The notes beneath the pieces were generated by a model. It ran no database searches and was not told the DNA's origin. It saw nothing but the letters and a program-made list of their open reading frames with translations. The position numbers and the translations under genes are program-made. A stretch of 64,000 nt of DNA from Synchiropus splendidus (taxonomy: Eukaryota > Chordata > Actinopteri > Syngnathiformes > Callionymidae), in the NCBI RefSeq assembly GCF_027744825.2, contig NC_071335.1, positions 9,897,001 to 9,961,000 of the forward strand, in the 5' to 3' direction. Positions within the stretch are counted from its first letter, which is position 1, and each line of letters begins with the position of its first letter. This document shows, in pieces, positions 11,801-18,465 of the stretch.

Positions 11801-14800
11801 TATTGTGAAGACTCAAAACAGCTCACAGATGTCCCAGCTAATGTTACCTCCTCGGGGTCGGCTGATCCTGTGAACACATCATCTCCGGTGCGTCCGAATA
11901 CCCCCAGAGTTTCGACCCCTGTTACGCCTGAGCGGAACGAATACTCTCCTACCACCCCCCGAGCTGAGAGTCCAGATCCCACCATGCCTAATCGTCCGAG
12001 CAGAGGAAGCGACCTCACTCCTCCTTCAACGCACGCTGCCACGACATCTACCGGTAGATCCAAGGAGTCTGCACAGAAATTGTTTGACTACTATATGAAT
12101 GTGCTGAGAAGGCTGAAGGAGGAAGAATTGAAGGAGCTTGAGTCCCGAATGAATGAAAAAGATGAGAAAGATGAAGAAGATGAATCGATGAACTTTGACG
12201 AACTGGACAAATGGTGAAGGACGATATTTTCGGAGGGGGATGTTGTATACACTGGAAGTTCGAAAATATTATAATCAAAACCTGCTAAATAATATTTGAT
12301 ATTGTTTCTGTTTTTTATCATTAATGGACCTGCTAAATAATATTTGATATTGTTTCTGATTTTTTATCATTAATTGTTTAATGTTTCAAACTTTAGTGAA
12401 CCTGTATGCGTTTGATCATGCGCGTTTGAACTCACGAACAGCTGTGTGCTTGGATCTGAGAATGACCTTGAAGGCGCGCTCATGAGAAAGCGGCCATCTT
12501 GAACTTAGTTTGAACCTGTGCGCACGTGCTGACAAAATGGAGTGGATGTACTGACCTAATATGGTGAACCGGGCATCAGTGACGTATAAAAAATGATGTA
12601 AGTGCTGACGCAATTGACACTAATATGATCTATCACCGAACATGTATCCTTTTGAGGGAGGAACTTCAAAAGGCCACCTGGAGAAAAAACAAGATAAGTT
12701 ATAGATATGACTAATTGGTTTGGCGTGAGAAAACGGATGTCGGTATGTCTTCAAAGCCGTGTGTCGCTATATAAGCGCTCGGAGATGTGACCCTGAGTTC
12801 TTGCTCTTTTTGGATCTTCGCCCGCGTTTGTCCGCCGTAAGTTTTTATCTTATCTTGGGACGGTGCTCATGCTGTTTGCTCTCGGACCATTTGATTTCAA
12901 CTCATCTTTTATTTCTCTTTTACTATTTTTGAATTAATCCTTTTTATTGAAGTAATTTTGATTATATGGTTTTGAAGTATTCTTAATTATACGGTTTTTG
13001 AAGTGTTTTTGATTATATGGTTATTGAAGTAATTTTGATTATATGGTTTTGAAGTATTTTTAATTATACGGCTTTTGAAGTATTTTTTGATTATATGGTT
13101 TTGAAGTATTTTAATTATACGGCTTTTGAAGTATTTTTGATTATATGGTTTTGAAGTATTTTTAATTATACGGCTTTTGAAGTATTTTTGATTATATGGT
13201 TTTGAAGTATTTTTTATTATACGGCTTTTGAAGTATTTTTGATTATATGGTTTTTGAAGTATATGTACTAGTACCAGCGTCTGGCGGTACTTTTGATATT
13301 GTTGGGTATCAGCGTCTGGCAATACCCTTGAGTTTATGGATTTTATTGTTTTTGGTTGACTTTGCTGTTTTTACTATTCTTTTATTAATTTTTTGAAGAA
13401 ACATTTTTGTGACAAAAACAAAATAAAATTGAGTACGAATTAAGTACTGAAAAGGCACAACGGCGTTGATCCCTGACTACTAAAGAATCAACTGGCTCCT
13501 ACCTACTACCATCAATTGGGTTATAGGTGAGTTACTGTTTGATTTCCTCCTGTTGCACATTTAATGAGTGTCTCACATGGCAGCATTATTCCATCCTGAA
13601 TTATTGTGTCAATGATTAGGTGGTAGTTTTAGGCATTTATGGGGAAAATGTTATTTGAAAGGAATGGATTTAGGATCCGATCATGAGTCCCTAAACGAAG
13701 TTAAGTAAAGAGACTACGATAAGGTGTAGCATTGTAAGGTCAAGAACCTGTTTCTTAACAGGTCGGGCTAATTAAATAACCCGCTCAGTGAAGCGCCGAC
13801 ACTACTCACTAATATAATAAGGTATAGTTGATATGCTTATTATAGTTTTAGAACCGTGTCCGCAACAAGAGGCTGACTGAGTTGACCAACCGAGGGGCCC
13901 TTTACCAGAGAGGCAAAGGGAGGTAGTGTGCTTGGAACTAGGGACGGCTTATGTTATAGCTAATCGCCTTGTACACAAGACCTTGAAAACCTAAACCCGA
14001 CGACAAAGATCACCCGGAACCCGGAAATCAGACACGACCGGGAAGTCATCCGGACCCTGTGGATGCTGATCATTCATTGAACGGGTCGCTCCAACTGTTC
14101 AACGGTGAGAGCAAAACATTCAGTTCAATCAAAAAAAAAGTATTTTAACCACAGTCTGTCGATGTATTTTATATTTAACTACCTATGTTTTTTGTTTTAT
14201 TCAACGCCTGTGCGTATGAAAACAGACGGTCAGTCAGAGGTCGAAGGAGTAGGGCGCCCGCTCGTGGATTCTTTAACTCACCAGACGCCTCAGCTGATAG
14301 GAGGTGGGAAAAAACATTTGGAGTGATAGTTTACGTTTCACTGTGTGCGTGCGTGCGTGTGTGTGTGTGTTTTATCTGTAATGCGGTTTGTCTATGTTCT
14401 GGCTATGTGCTTCAGACGGTGTCATTTTACTATTGAAGGTGTTTGAGTAACTGTTGCTGCTAAGCGTCATTGTGATTTTACTACTATGCTTTAACGACGA
14501 CGGACACTAGAGGTCGTGATTACTATTTCACATGCTATAACGACGGCGGCCGCTAGAGGTCGAGATTTTACTAATTGTAATGTGGTTTAACGACGACGGA
14601 CACTAGAGGACGTGATTTTACTAATTGTAATGTGGTTTAATGACGGCGGCCGCTAGAGGTCGTGATTTTACTAACTGTTATGTAGTTTAACGACGGCGTC
14701 CACTAGAGGTCGTGATTACTATTTTACACTATGCTTTAACGACGGCGGCCGCTAGAGGTCGTGATTTTACTAATTGTAATGTGGTTTAACGACGGCGGCC

Positions 14801-17800
14801 GCTAGAGGTCGTGATTTTACTAACTGTAATGTGGTTTAACGACGGCGGCCGCTAGAGGTCGTGATTTTACTAATTGTAATGTGCTTTAACGACAGCGGCC
14901 ACTAGAGGTCGTGATTTTACTAACTGTAATGTGGTTTAACGACGGCGTCCACTAGAGGTCGTGATTTTACTAATTGTAATGTGGTTTAACGACGGCGGCC
15001 GCTAGAGTTCGTGATTTTACTAATGGTAATGTGGTTTAACGACGGCGTCCACTAGAGGTCGTGATTTTACTAACTGTAATGTGGTTTAACGACGGCGGCC
15101 GCTAGAGGTCGTGATTTTACTAACTGTAATGTGGTTTAACGACGGCGGCCGCTAGAGGTCGTGATTTTACTAATTGTAATGTGGTTTAACGACGGCGGCC
15201 GCTAGAGGTCGTGATTTTACTAATTGTAATGTGGTTTAAGGACGGCGGCCGCTAGAGGTCGTGATTTTACTAATTGTAATGTGGTTTAACGACGGCGTCC
15301 ACTAGAGGTCGTGATTTTACTAACTGTAATGTGCTTTAACGACGGCGGCCACTAGAGGTCGTGATTTTACTAATTGTAATGTGGTTTAACGACGGCGTTC
15401 ACTAGAGGTCGTGATTTTACTAATGGTAATGTGGTTTAACGACGGCGTTCACTAGAGGTCGTGATTTTACTAATGGTAATGTGGTTTAATGACAGTATAC
15501 GCTAGTGATTTACTATTTGTTTTTACGCTTTAAATGTTGATCCTAAGTAGATCCCCACAGTTATTTATTTATTATTTTATTGTATTATTATTCTTTATTT
15601 ATTTACTATTTTTTAATTTTTTTTTTTTTTTCTGCTCTTCACTATTTGCTTCTGTTGTGATGATGGTTCTGTCCATGAGTATTGATATAGATGCTACACG
15701 TGTTGTTGTATGTGTGCGTATGTGTGTGTGTGTGCGTGTGTGTGTGTGCATGAAAAGATCACCCGGAACCCGGAAATCAGACACGACCGGGAAGTCATCC
15801 GGACCCTGTGGATGCTGATCATTCATTGAACGGGTCGCTCCAACTGTTCAACGGTGAGAGCAAAACATTCAGTTCAATAAAAAAAAAAGTATTTTAACCA
15901 CAGTCTGTCGATGTATTTTATATTTAACTACCTATGTTTTTTGTTTTATTCAACGCCTGTGCGTATGAAAACAGACGGTCAGTCAGAGTTCGAAGGAGTA
16001 GGGCGCCCGCTCGTGGATTCTTTCACTCACCAGACGCCTCAGCTGATACGAGGTGGGAAAAAACATTTTGGAGTCATAATTTACGTTTCACTGCAGTATT
16101 TATTTATTTATTTATTCACATGAAAACAGATACAAAGACAACGAGCACGCCACACCTTCTACCTGTCGCTTCAACGCCACCACCAACATTTGGTAAGATA
16201 CGAATCTCAATTTTTTTCAACACATCTCTACCGTTCAGTATCAGTTGAATGGTTGTATGTTCGCTATTATGTGTTTGTGCGTGCGTGCGTGCGTGTGTGT
16301 GTTTTATCTGTAATGCGGTTTGTCTATGTTCTGGCTATGTGCTTCAGACGGTGTCATTTTACTATTGAAGGTGTTTGAGTAACTGTTGCTGCTAAGCGTC
16401 ATTGTGATTTTACTACTATGCTTTAACGACGACGGACACTAGAGGTCGTGATTTTACTAATTGTAATGTGGTTTAACGACGGCGGCCGCTAGAGGTCGTG
16501 ATTTTATTAACTGTAATGTGGTTTAACGACGGCGGCCGCAAGAGGTCGTGATTTTACTAATTGTAATGTGGTTTAACGACGGCGACCACTAGAGGTCGTG
16601 ATTTTACTAATTGTAATGTGGTTTAACGACGGCGGCCGCTAGAGGTCGTGATTTTACTAATTGTAATGTGGTTTAACGATGGCGGCCGCTAGAGGTCGTG
16701 ATTTTACTAACTGTAATGTGGTTTAACGACGGCGGCCGCTAGAGGTCGTGATTTTACTAATTGTAATGTGGTTTAATGACAGTATACACTAGTGATTTAC
16801 TATTTGTTTTTACGCTTTAAATGTTGATCCTAAGTAGATCCCTACATTTATTTATTTATTATTTTATTGTATTATTATTATTTATTTATTTACTATTTTT
16901 TAAATTTTTAATTTTTTTTTTTTTTTTTTCTGCTCTTCACTATTTGCTTCTGTTGTGATGATGGTTCTGTCCATGAGTATTGATATGGATGCTACACGTG
17001 TTGTTGTCTTATTATAGCCATCGCTAGAAAACAACACGGCTCTACACCAGTTATACGATTACGTAATTTAGTTTTTCCGCAGGTCGTATTTTTTCATATT
17101 GTACTAGGGTTATTTTCATACTACTCTGTTTATATTAATATCATATTAACTGCTATCCGAGGTCTTGCTTCTAGATTGTATTTACATTTGTACTGTTGTC
17201 GGTATTCTGTTTCAGCTGTCCCCCCTGGGTCTTGGCCTTTGTGGGAGACATCGACGCCGGTTTCCTCAGTACCTCTGGATCTACTATCCGGATCGTTCCC
17301 TGCTGAAGACTCGACGTCGGCATCTGGGCCATCCGCACCTCCACAGCCTCCGTCGCCGCCACCATCAGCACCGCCAGCAACCACAGACAACCCGCGGACA
17401 TCGCCCCGGATACCAACGTCAACTTGCGCCGCATCACCCCCTGACCAAACCCCGCCTCTACCCCCAGCCCCTGAGCGCTCTGTCGCAGCTACCCAAGACA
17501 GACCCTGCTCTCCAGCGTCGCCGACCCTATTAGCGTTCTGTGATGCAACGGCTGTAAAACAACAGCTTGAATGCAGAGTACGTACGCTTGAACGACGTCT
17601 TCATCAGAGTGAAATACAGAGTCTAGCGCGTCAAGCGCGTCAAGCACGTAGATACTGTCGTTTGGTGAGAAATCTACGTGAAGGTAAGATTAACAACTAT
17701 TTCAATGAGTAATCAGCAGGGATGCATATGTCTTATATATTATTATAATCCTTACAGAACTCATCATTAAGGACGTCACGAATAAGGCGTTGGTGTCTGA

Positions 17801-17861
17801 AGTTCTGAGACTCCTAAAACAACAAGGACCTGGTGGTAACAGACGTCGTGGACTGATCTGA
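2046..17861 (+). CDS. Gene X copy A: spliced phase-1 multi-exon gene of a Polinton-like element
   Basis: Exon model: exon 1 2046-2070, exon 2 2231-2278, exon 3 2358-2675, four exon 4/5/6 modules, exon 7 17216-17683, exon 8 17758-17861 ending in TGA. The junctions place every intron in phase 1, and most exon lengths are multiples of three (48, 318, 96, 78, 63, 468). Adding or skipping modules therefore keeps the frame. The protein would have a short N-terminus, an acidic exon 3 with an IIIIDSEDE motif, Pro/Ser/Thr-rich exons 6-7, and a basic, Arg-rich, probably coiled-coil end of exon 7. Lesions: the exon 1 donor is AT instead of GT, module 1 exons carry deletions, the module 2 exon 6 donor is GG, and ERV copy 1 sits in module 3. 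The family is unknown. In copy B it precedes gene Y and PolB, so a regulatory gene of a Polinton/adintovirus is inferred. Confidence 0.5.
2231..2675 (+). CDS. Gene X copy A exons 2 and 3, with a SUMO-interaction-like motif
   Basis: Exon 2 spans 2231-2278 (AG 2229-2230, GT 2279). Exon 3 spans 2358-2675 (AG 2356-2357, GT 2676). This is the only exon 3 in the window that is open throughout. Copies B, C, D and E have short indels that introduce stops. Exon 3 encodes an acidic helix-like start (GAEELERLM), then [12 protein letters not shown], four hydrophobic residues followed by Asp/Ser/Glu. This matches the general form of a SUMO-interacting motif. It ends in a basic stretch containing CKRRYN. 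Function is inferred only from the motif. Confidence 0.55.
2757..2834. repeat. (GT)n microsatellite
   Basis: Near-perfect GT dinucleotide run in the intron just before the first exon 4 of copy A. Shorter GT runs occupy the same position before other exon 4 copies (about 3832-3860, 5650-5680, 15720-15750) and at 3124-3162. Confidence 0.95.
2845..3605 (+). pseudogene. Gene X module 1 (exons 4-5, damaged) plus minisatellite
   Basis: Exon 4 starts at 2845 after AG and lacks 7 bp relative to the 96-bp exon 4 of modules 2-4, so its frame is shifted. Exon 5 starts at 3053 and lacks about 20 bp relative to the 78-bp version. No exon 6 is present. The module ends in a minisatellite array. It is homologous to modules at 3869, 14009 and 15758 and looks like the most eroded unit of a tandem duplication. 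Confidence 0.6.
3265..3605. repeat. 50-bp minisatellite array M1
   Basis: About six to seven units of a 50-bp repeat whose core reads GTGATTTTACTAATTGTAAT followed by GTGGTTTAACGACGGCGGCC and GCTAGAGGTC. The ends are conserved in all arrays: GCTAAGCGTCATTG at the left and ACAGTATACACTAGTG at the right. The array is intronic in gene X. Confidence 0.9.
3869..5430 (+). CDS. Gene X module 2: exons 4, 5 and 6 plus minisatellite
   Basis: Exon 4 is 3869-3964 (96 bp), exon 5 4086-4163 (78 bp) and exon 6 4240-4302. Each starts after an AG in phase 1. Exons 4 and 5 keep GT donors and open frames. The exon 6 donor reads GG instead of GT, so normal splicing of that exon is doubtful. A separate insertion (4442-4977) and array M2 follow. 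The exons match modules 3 and 4 almost base for base, which implies recent tandem duplication or gene conversion. Confidence 0.55.
4442..4977. mobile_element. Unclassified about 535-bp insertion, possibly a solo LTR
   Basis: In modules 1, 3 and 4 the sequence reads directly from TTCTGGCTAT into GTGCTTTAGACGG or GTGCTTCAGACGG. Here about 535 bp intervenes, beginning TGTAGGAAATAG and containing AATAAA near 4516. No clear target duplication or terminal CA was found, so the class is uncertain. Confidence 0.35.
5043..5430. repeat. 50-bp minisatellite array M2
   Basis: About eight units of the same 50-bp repeat as M1, with GGCGGCCGCTAGAGG and GGCGGCCACTAGAGG variants, between the same conserved flanks. 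Confidence 0.9.
5687..5691. repeat. 5-bp target site duplication AAGAT of ERV copy 1 (left)
   Basis: AAGAT directly precedes the 5' LTR and recurs at 14006-14010 directly after the 3' LTR. Removing the element restores the CATGAAAAGATCACCCGG seen at the other exon 4 starts, so the insertion point is exact. Confidence 0.95.
6219..6226 (+). promoter_or_regulatory. LTR TATA box
   Basis: TATATAAG, placed about 530 bp into the LTR. The same box occurs at 12768-12775 in the 3' LTR and as TATATAAA at 48441-48448 in copy 2. Confidence 0.7.
6400..6712 (+). repeat. LTR tandem array of about 25-bp units
   Basis: About twelve units starting GAAGTA, alternating between a GATTATATGG type and an AATTATACGG type, so the higher-order period is about 50 bp. 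The same array is in the 3' LTR (about 12949-13261). ERV copy 2 has only one unit at this place (about 48626-48650). It lies between the TATA box and the poly(A) signal, so it should be transcribed within R. The antisense frame is open only because of the repeat. Confidence 0.9.
6873..6878 (+). terminator. LTR polyadenylation signal
   Basis: AATAAA, 650 bp after the TATA box, conserved at 13422-13427 and at 48810-48815 in copy 2. Confidence 0.6.
7457..7474 (+). promoter_or_regulatory. Primer binding site, tRNA-Lys3 type
   Basis: TGGCGCCCGAACAGGGAC directly after the LTR CA. These 18 bases are those used by tRNA-Lys3-primed retroviruses. The identical site is at 49395-49412 in copy 2. Confidence 0.85.
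7475..7906 (+). other. ERV copy 1 untranslated leader
   Basis: Leader between PBS and gag start, about 95 percent alike by eye to 49413-49827 of copy 2. A packaging signal would be expected here in a retrovirus, but none can be demonstrated from sequence alone. No ORF is supported. Confidence 0.6.
7907..8378 (+). pseudogene. gag start fused to integrase end by a 6-kb deletion
   Basis: The first 20 residues equal the Gag start of ERV copy 2 ([13 protein letters not shown]...). At 7968/7969 the sequence jumps into integrase at the SDNGA catalytic-Asp region of copy 2 (62967). The join keeps the frame at first ([11 protein letters not shown] follows). An extra C near 8071 (GTCCGCGG against GTCGCGG) then shifts it. 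The integrase C-terminal domain is readable in the next frame to the stop at 8378. Capsid, macro-like domain, protease, RT and RNase H are all missing. The encoded product cannot be a working integrase. Confidence 0.88.
8368..8654 (+). pseudogene. 5' part of viral ORF overlapping the integrase end, interrupted
   Basis: Homologous to the 158-codon ORF at 63365-63841 of copy 2, starting 11 bp before the integrase stop in another frame. Copy 1 has a TGA where copy 2 encodes Trp (VPGWVQ) and a one-base deletion near 8596. Homology to copy 2 stops after CCCAAGCGA at 8654, where p53 sequence begins. Function unknown. Confidence 0.7.
8655..8995 (+). pseudogene. tp53: Captured host p53 DNA-binding-domain fragment, intronless
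   Basis: From 8693 to the TAG at 8993 the frame is continuous and encodes the second half of the p53 core domain: [40 protein letters not shown], then [20 protein letters not shown]. Both downstream zinc-ligand cysteines and the DNA-contact arginines of the NRRP and ACPGRDR motifs are present. The other zinc ligands, transactivation, tetramerisation and C-terminal regions are absent. Before 8693 a related segment (GPLLVS...) is readable only in another frame. The positions of vertebrate p53 introns in this segment, before GS and after LTLE, are crossed without interruption, so the source was spliced RNA. The piece lies in sense orientation inside the provirus and replaces the end of a viral ORF. 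It cannot act as a complete p53. A dominant-interfering or merely passenger role is unknown. Confidence 0.93.
8996..9099 (+). other. Short viral or unknown spacer after p53
   Basis: About 100 bp with stops in all frames, containing GCAACCTGCTTATGTCTTAA. No match to copy 2 was seen within the window, because copy 2 ends before this region. Origin undetermined. Confidence 0.3.
9187..9234 (+). other. Captured 48-bp fragment of 28S ribosomal RNA
   Basis: GGTGTCAGAAAAG, then TACCACAGGGATAACTGGCT and TGTGGCGGCCAAGC match the deeply conserved peptidyl-transferase-centre region of eukaryotic 28S rRNA. I see one difference (C for T before TACCAC). The next rRNA bases (GTTCATAGCG) are absent and Notch sequence begins instead. 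It is far too short to be an rRNA gene. Confidence 0.92.
9235..9360 (+). pseudogene. notch: Captured Notch EGF-repeat fragment
   Basis: The reading [12 protein letters not shown], then [17 protein letters not shown] is the end of one EGF-like repeat and the start of the next calcium-binding one, as in the N-terminal third of vertebrate Notch receptors. Just upstream, GTCMDGVNT is readable in another frame. The CAACACACAACTG run is two bases short, so the two halves are out of frame. The fragment stops inside the repeat at CQNG and joins viral sequence. The paralogue (notch1, 2 or 3) cannot be fixed from about 40 residues. It abuts the 28S piece without spacer, so both probably entered together on one chimeric cDNA. 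Confidence 0.88.
9722..10372 (+). CDS. ERV accessory ORF 1: 216-aa multi-pass membrane protein
   Basis: Starts at ATG 9722, 13 bp after the end of the env-like frame, and is intact. It has a polar N-terminus with two NxT sites (NQTNTT). About five to seven hydrophobic segments follow, including [48 protein letters not shown] and [15 protein letters not shown] Cys pair lies in [10 protein letters not shown] do not recognise the family. A viroporin-like or receptor-modulating membrane protein is possible but unproven. Lack of disablement while gag, pol and env are broken suggests very recent insertion or selection for this ORF. ORF 2 starts 9 bp downstream. Confidence 0.75.
   Translation: MASNQTNTTGYDPANPPQVGTDFIDLAILSILQVIFVPPLHKQKTCLGCILGLIVGCIRFLVRKVTPLHTSFGLIGVAALNLSPQRPWLWPTAVNVVYILDSLYTELTLLFCTDSQCTYCNIAGTVIYLILIGLLLTLIWSTLGRYKRAALNLTAQWIILMIWILFKKLAGGTSLYVSVFYIGYLMGTCYPMKLWKTPNDIRLFGMASAVSRPSQN
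10382..11128 (+). CDS. ERV accessory ORF 2: 248-aa protein, UGA-terminated in a readthrough context
   Basis: ATG at 10382; stop CAG-TGA-CTA at 11126-11128. No domain is recognised. Visible features are many Trp residues, a basic stretch ([13 protein letters not shown]), a His/Cys-containing middle ([14 protein letters not shown]) and a Pro/Gly-rich C-terminus. ORF 3 continues in the same frame with only this stop between them and no ATG near its start. In foamy viruses, a transactivator and an accessory gene occupy this position. A similar role is inferred from position only. Confidence 0.72.
   Translation: MFLQGPIVITDGNDKADQWDPWGTKETNVLLALDVIMEPLDPKTKVRPADIGRRRVFSWGPSTKMIEYWRNKPHMRFTAKVSRGVVTQDHRKKVQKIWVPLEIKPTRKIVWSFEKETPFILQAWPRFVVMCQENEPLVHWLPVVCAEHWEFTFPGDDKLPPLTTYALRVYHCTIGPGQTSWIEQGGFHPPYVVQGMVLKTEQVGEVYDKDLGFISPARPWGPGNIQPGYRPPGDQIHLRDPNLLMVTQ
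11129..12217 (+). CDS. ERV accessory ORF 3: in-frame continuation after UGA, Ser/Thr/Pro-rich with acidic coiled-coil end
   Basis: Open from the codon after the TGA (11129) to TGA 12215-12217. The first in-frame ATG lies about 40 codons in, inside what looks like folded sequence ([19 protein letters not shown]). Translation therefore probably needs readthrough, splicing or a non-AUG start. About residues 1-110 look globular. A basic Arg-rich patch follows ([17 protein letters not shown]), then about 180 residues rich in Ser, Thr and Pro. The C-terminus is highly charged and helical ([16 protein letters not shown], then [18 protein letters not shown]). The acidic tail and basic patch would suit a nuclear regulator, but no family was recognised. 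It ends 14 bp before the polypurine tract. Confidence 0.68.
   Translation, partial: LRDDVSVYEDWEDLILSEHGRLWHGGFRLHHYQGGFCPRGYFEWMSKLLKNRTTVPTALGWHVQGPVSWQNFAQLVISGNEKEALAVLKGERDWKRPAMLEQHKQRFRRGGRPFPRRTNPARRWVERAATSRSGWVFQFASPSGQGNNCLSDTGPSANSDSGATPAPRAPRRSRASVSVPTYVHLQSFPRSQQSDTSLTEGETDEENPKDQSKSPEDTGATNCNYCEDSKQLTDVPANVTSSGSADPVNTSSPVRPNTPRVSTPVTPERNEYSPTTPRAESPDPTMPNRPSRGSDLTPPSTHAATTSTGRSKESAQKLFDYYMNVLRRLKEEELKELESRMNEKDEKDEEDESMNFDELDKW
12232..12240 (+). promoter_or_regulatory. Polypurine tract
   Basis: GGAGGGGGA directly before the TG of the 3' LTR, the expected plus-strand primer. Confidence 0.75.
12241..14005 (+). repeat. ERV copy 1 3' LTR
   Basis: Same length (1765 bp) and, by eye, same sequence as 5692-7456 apart from one base. 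It contains the same tandem array, TATA box (12768-12775) and AATAAA (13422-13427). It is followed by the right-hand AAGAT duplication, which restores the splice-acceptor AG and first bases of gene X exon 4. Confidence 0.93.
14006..15515 (+). CDS. Gene X module 3: exons 4-5 behind the ERV, plus long minisatellite
   Basis: Exon 4 is 14009-14104 and exon 5 14226-14303, both open and phase 1 with GT donors. Exon 6 is missing: sequence jumps from the ACGTTTCACTG before exon 6 into a GT-rich run at 14345. The exon 4 acceptor AG comes from the duplicated AAGAT. Its upstream intron sequence is now the 3' LTR, so splicing signals here are retroviral. Confidence 0.6.
14470..15515. repeat. 50-bp minisatellite array M3 (about 21 units)
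   Basis: The longest array of the 50-bp repeat. Many units contain GCGGCCGC (a NotI site, rare in AT-rich introns) or variants GCGTCCAC and GCGTTCAC. Units are very similar to each other, which points to recent expansion or homogenisation. The same flanks occur as in M1, M2 and M4. Confidence 0.92.
15758..16795 (+). CDS. Gene X module 4: exons 4, 5, 6 and minisatellite M4
   Basis: Exon 4 15758-15853 (96 bp), exon 5 15975-16052 (78 bp), exon 6 16130-16192 (63 bp). All have AG acceptors, GT donors and open phase-1 frames, so this is the best-preserved module. Exon 6 reads [16 protein letters not shown], Pro/Thr-rich. Array M4 (about 16400-16795, eight units) follows, then the linker that in other modules leads to the next exon 4 and here leads to exon 7. 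Confidence 0.62.
17216..17861 (+). CDS. Gene X copy A exons 7 and 8 (C-terminus)
   Basis: Exon 7 17216-17683 (468 bp) starts after TTTCAG and ends at GT 17684. Exon 8 17758-17861 starts after TTACAG and ends in TGA. Exon 7 begins [15 protein letters not shown], then a long Pro/Ser/Ala-rich low-complexity part, then a basic helix ([33 protein letters not shown]). Exon 8 adds [19 protein letters not shown], and a basic tail. The helical, Arg/Leu-patterned end suggests oligomerisation or nucleic-acid binding. The exons are fully open here, unlike in copy B. Confidence 0.6.
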
Positions 17862-18025
17862 CTGAAGTTCGACCCAGTAAGGTCCATTTGGATCCTCATT
17901 TAAAAGCAGGGCTGGGTGATTACGGTTTGAGGTCGCTGTTGCATCGCGGGTGATTGTGTTTTGAGACTGTTGTTTTGTTTATTAAATTTTTTAAATTATG
18001 ATTTTATTGTTAGTGTTATTACGCT

Positions 18026-18465
18026 ATGGCCAACCATGATGGTTTTCCTTCCGGTTCTGACCCTGAATCCACACACAACCAGGACACTACACCACACCTC
18101 ATTGACCAGAGTGCTTCACCAACACCTATGTTTCTGTCTGACTTGTTTGACGACGTGTCTGAGGGGGATGTAGTGCAGGTCTATGATCCGAGTATAAACG
18201 AAAACATGGAGTCAATTTTTTTCGGCGAGAGAGAGGGTAACCGAATTTTAAATATGGTTCCTGCATCATCCCGCGAGGGTAGGGCCGATACCTCTTTAGA
18301 CAACGAGGATTGGTTAGAAAGGTTTGTCGATAATCTGCAGACGACTGATTCAGGGACACCTGCTCTTGACCCTCAGGTAGATGTGTCTGACTCTAACTGT
18401 AGCGATGACAATGTTGATGATGACGGTGATTCGGTTCAGGAAGGATGCTGTGTTGGAGGTACCGG
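18026..18465 (+). CDS. Gene Y copy A: acidic protein, truncated by an LTR-like insertion
   Basis: ATG 18026 begins MANHDGFPSGSDPES. The sequence is rich in Asp, Ser and Glu with a C-terminal acidic run (CSDDNVDDDGDSVQEGCC). It follows gene X by 165 bp, in the same order as in copy B. Homology with copy B stops near 18465 (GGTG). After that the frame runs into an unrelated insertion and stops at 18499. In copy B the homologous frame goes on for about 100 codons and meets the PolB start. No family was recognised. Confidence 0.6.

Larger units (their letters stand above)
5692..14005 (+). mobile_element. ERV copy 1: defective, host-sequence-transducing endogenous retrovirus
   Basis: An 8.3-kb provirus with two 1765-bp LTRs (TG...CA), a 5-bp TSD, a tRNA-Lys-type primer binding site at 7457 and a polypurine tract at 12232-12240. 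The LTRs appear identical except for one position (G near 6917, T in the 3' copy), so insertion was recent. Internally, gag start and integrase end are joined by a roughly 6-kb deletion. Host-derived p53, 28S rRNA and Notch pieces then follow, a fragmentary env, and three intact accessory ORFs. With no gag or pol of its own it must have been mobilised by a helper, as acutely transforming retroviruses are. Lineage: same family as ERV copy 2 at 48 kb, tentatively foamy-like. Confidence 0.92.

Noticed and set aside
14470..15515. Regular 50-bp repeats resembling a CRISPR array
   Set aside because: Units are contiguous without unique spacers and lie in introns of a eukaryotic element; it is a minisatellite.
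17165..17533. Alternative-frame ORFs over gene X exon 7 (His/Arg/Pro-rich)
   Set aside because: The splice phases and the match to copy B support the [11 protein letters not shown] frame; the other frames are shadows of a GC-rich exon.
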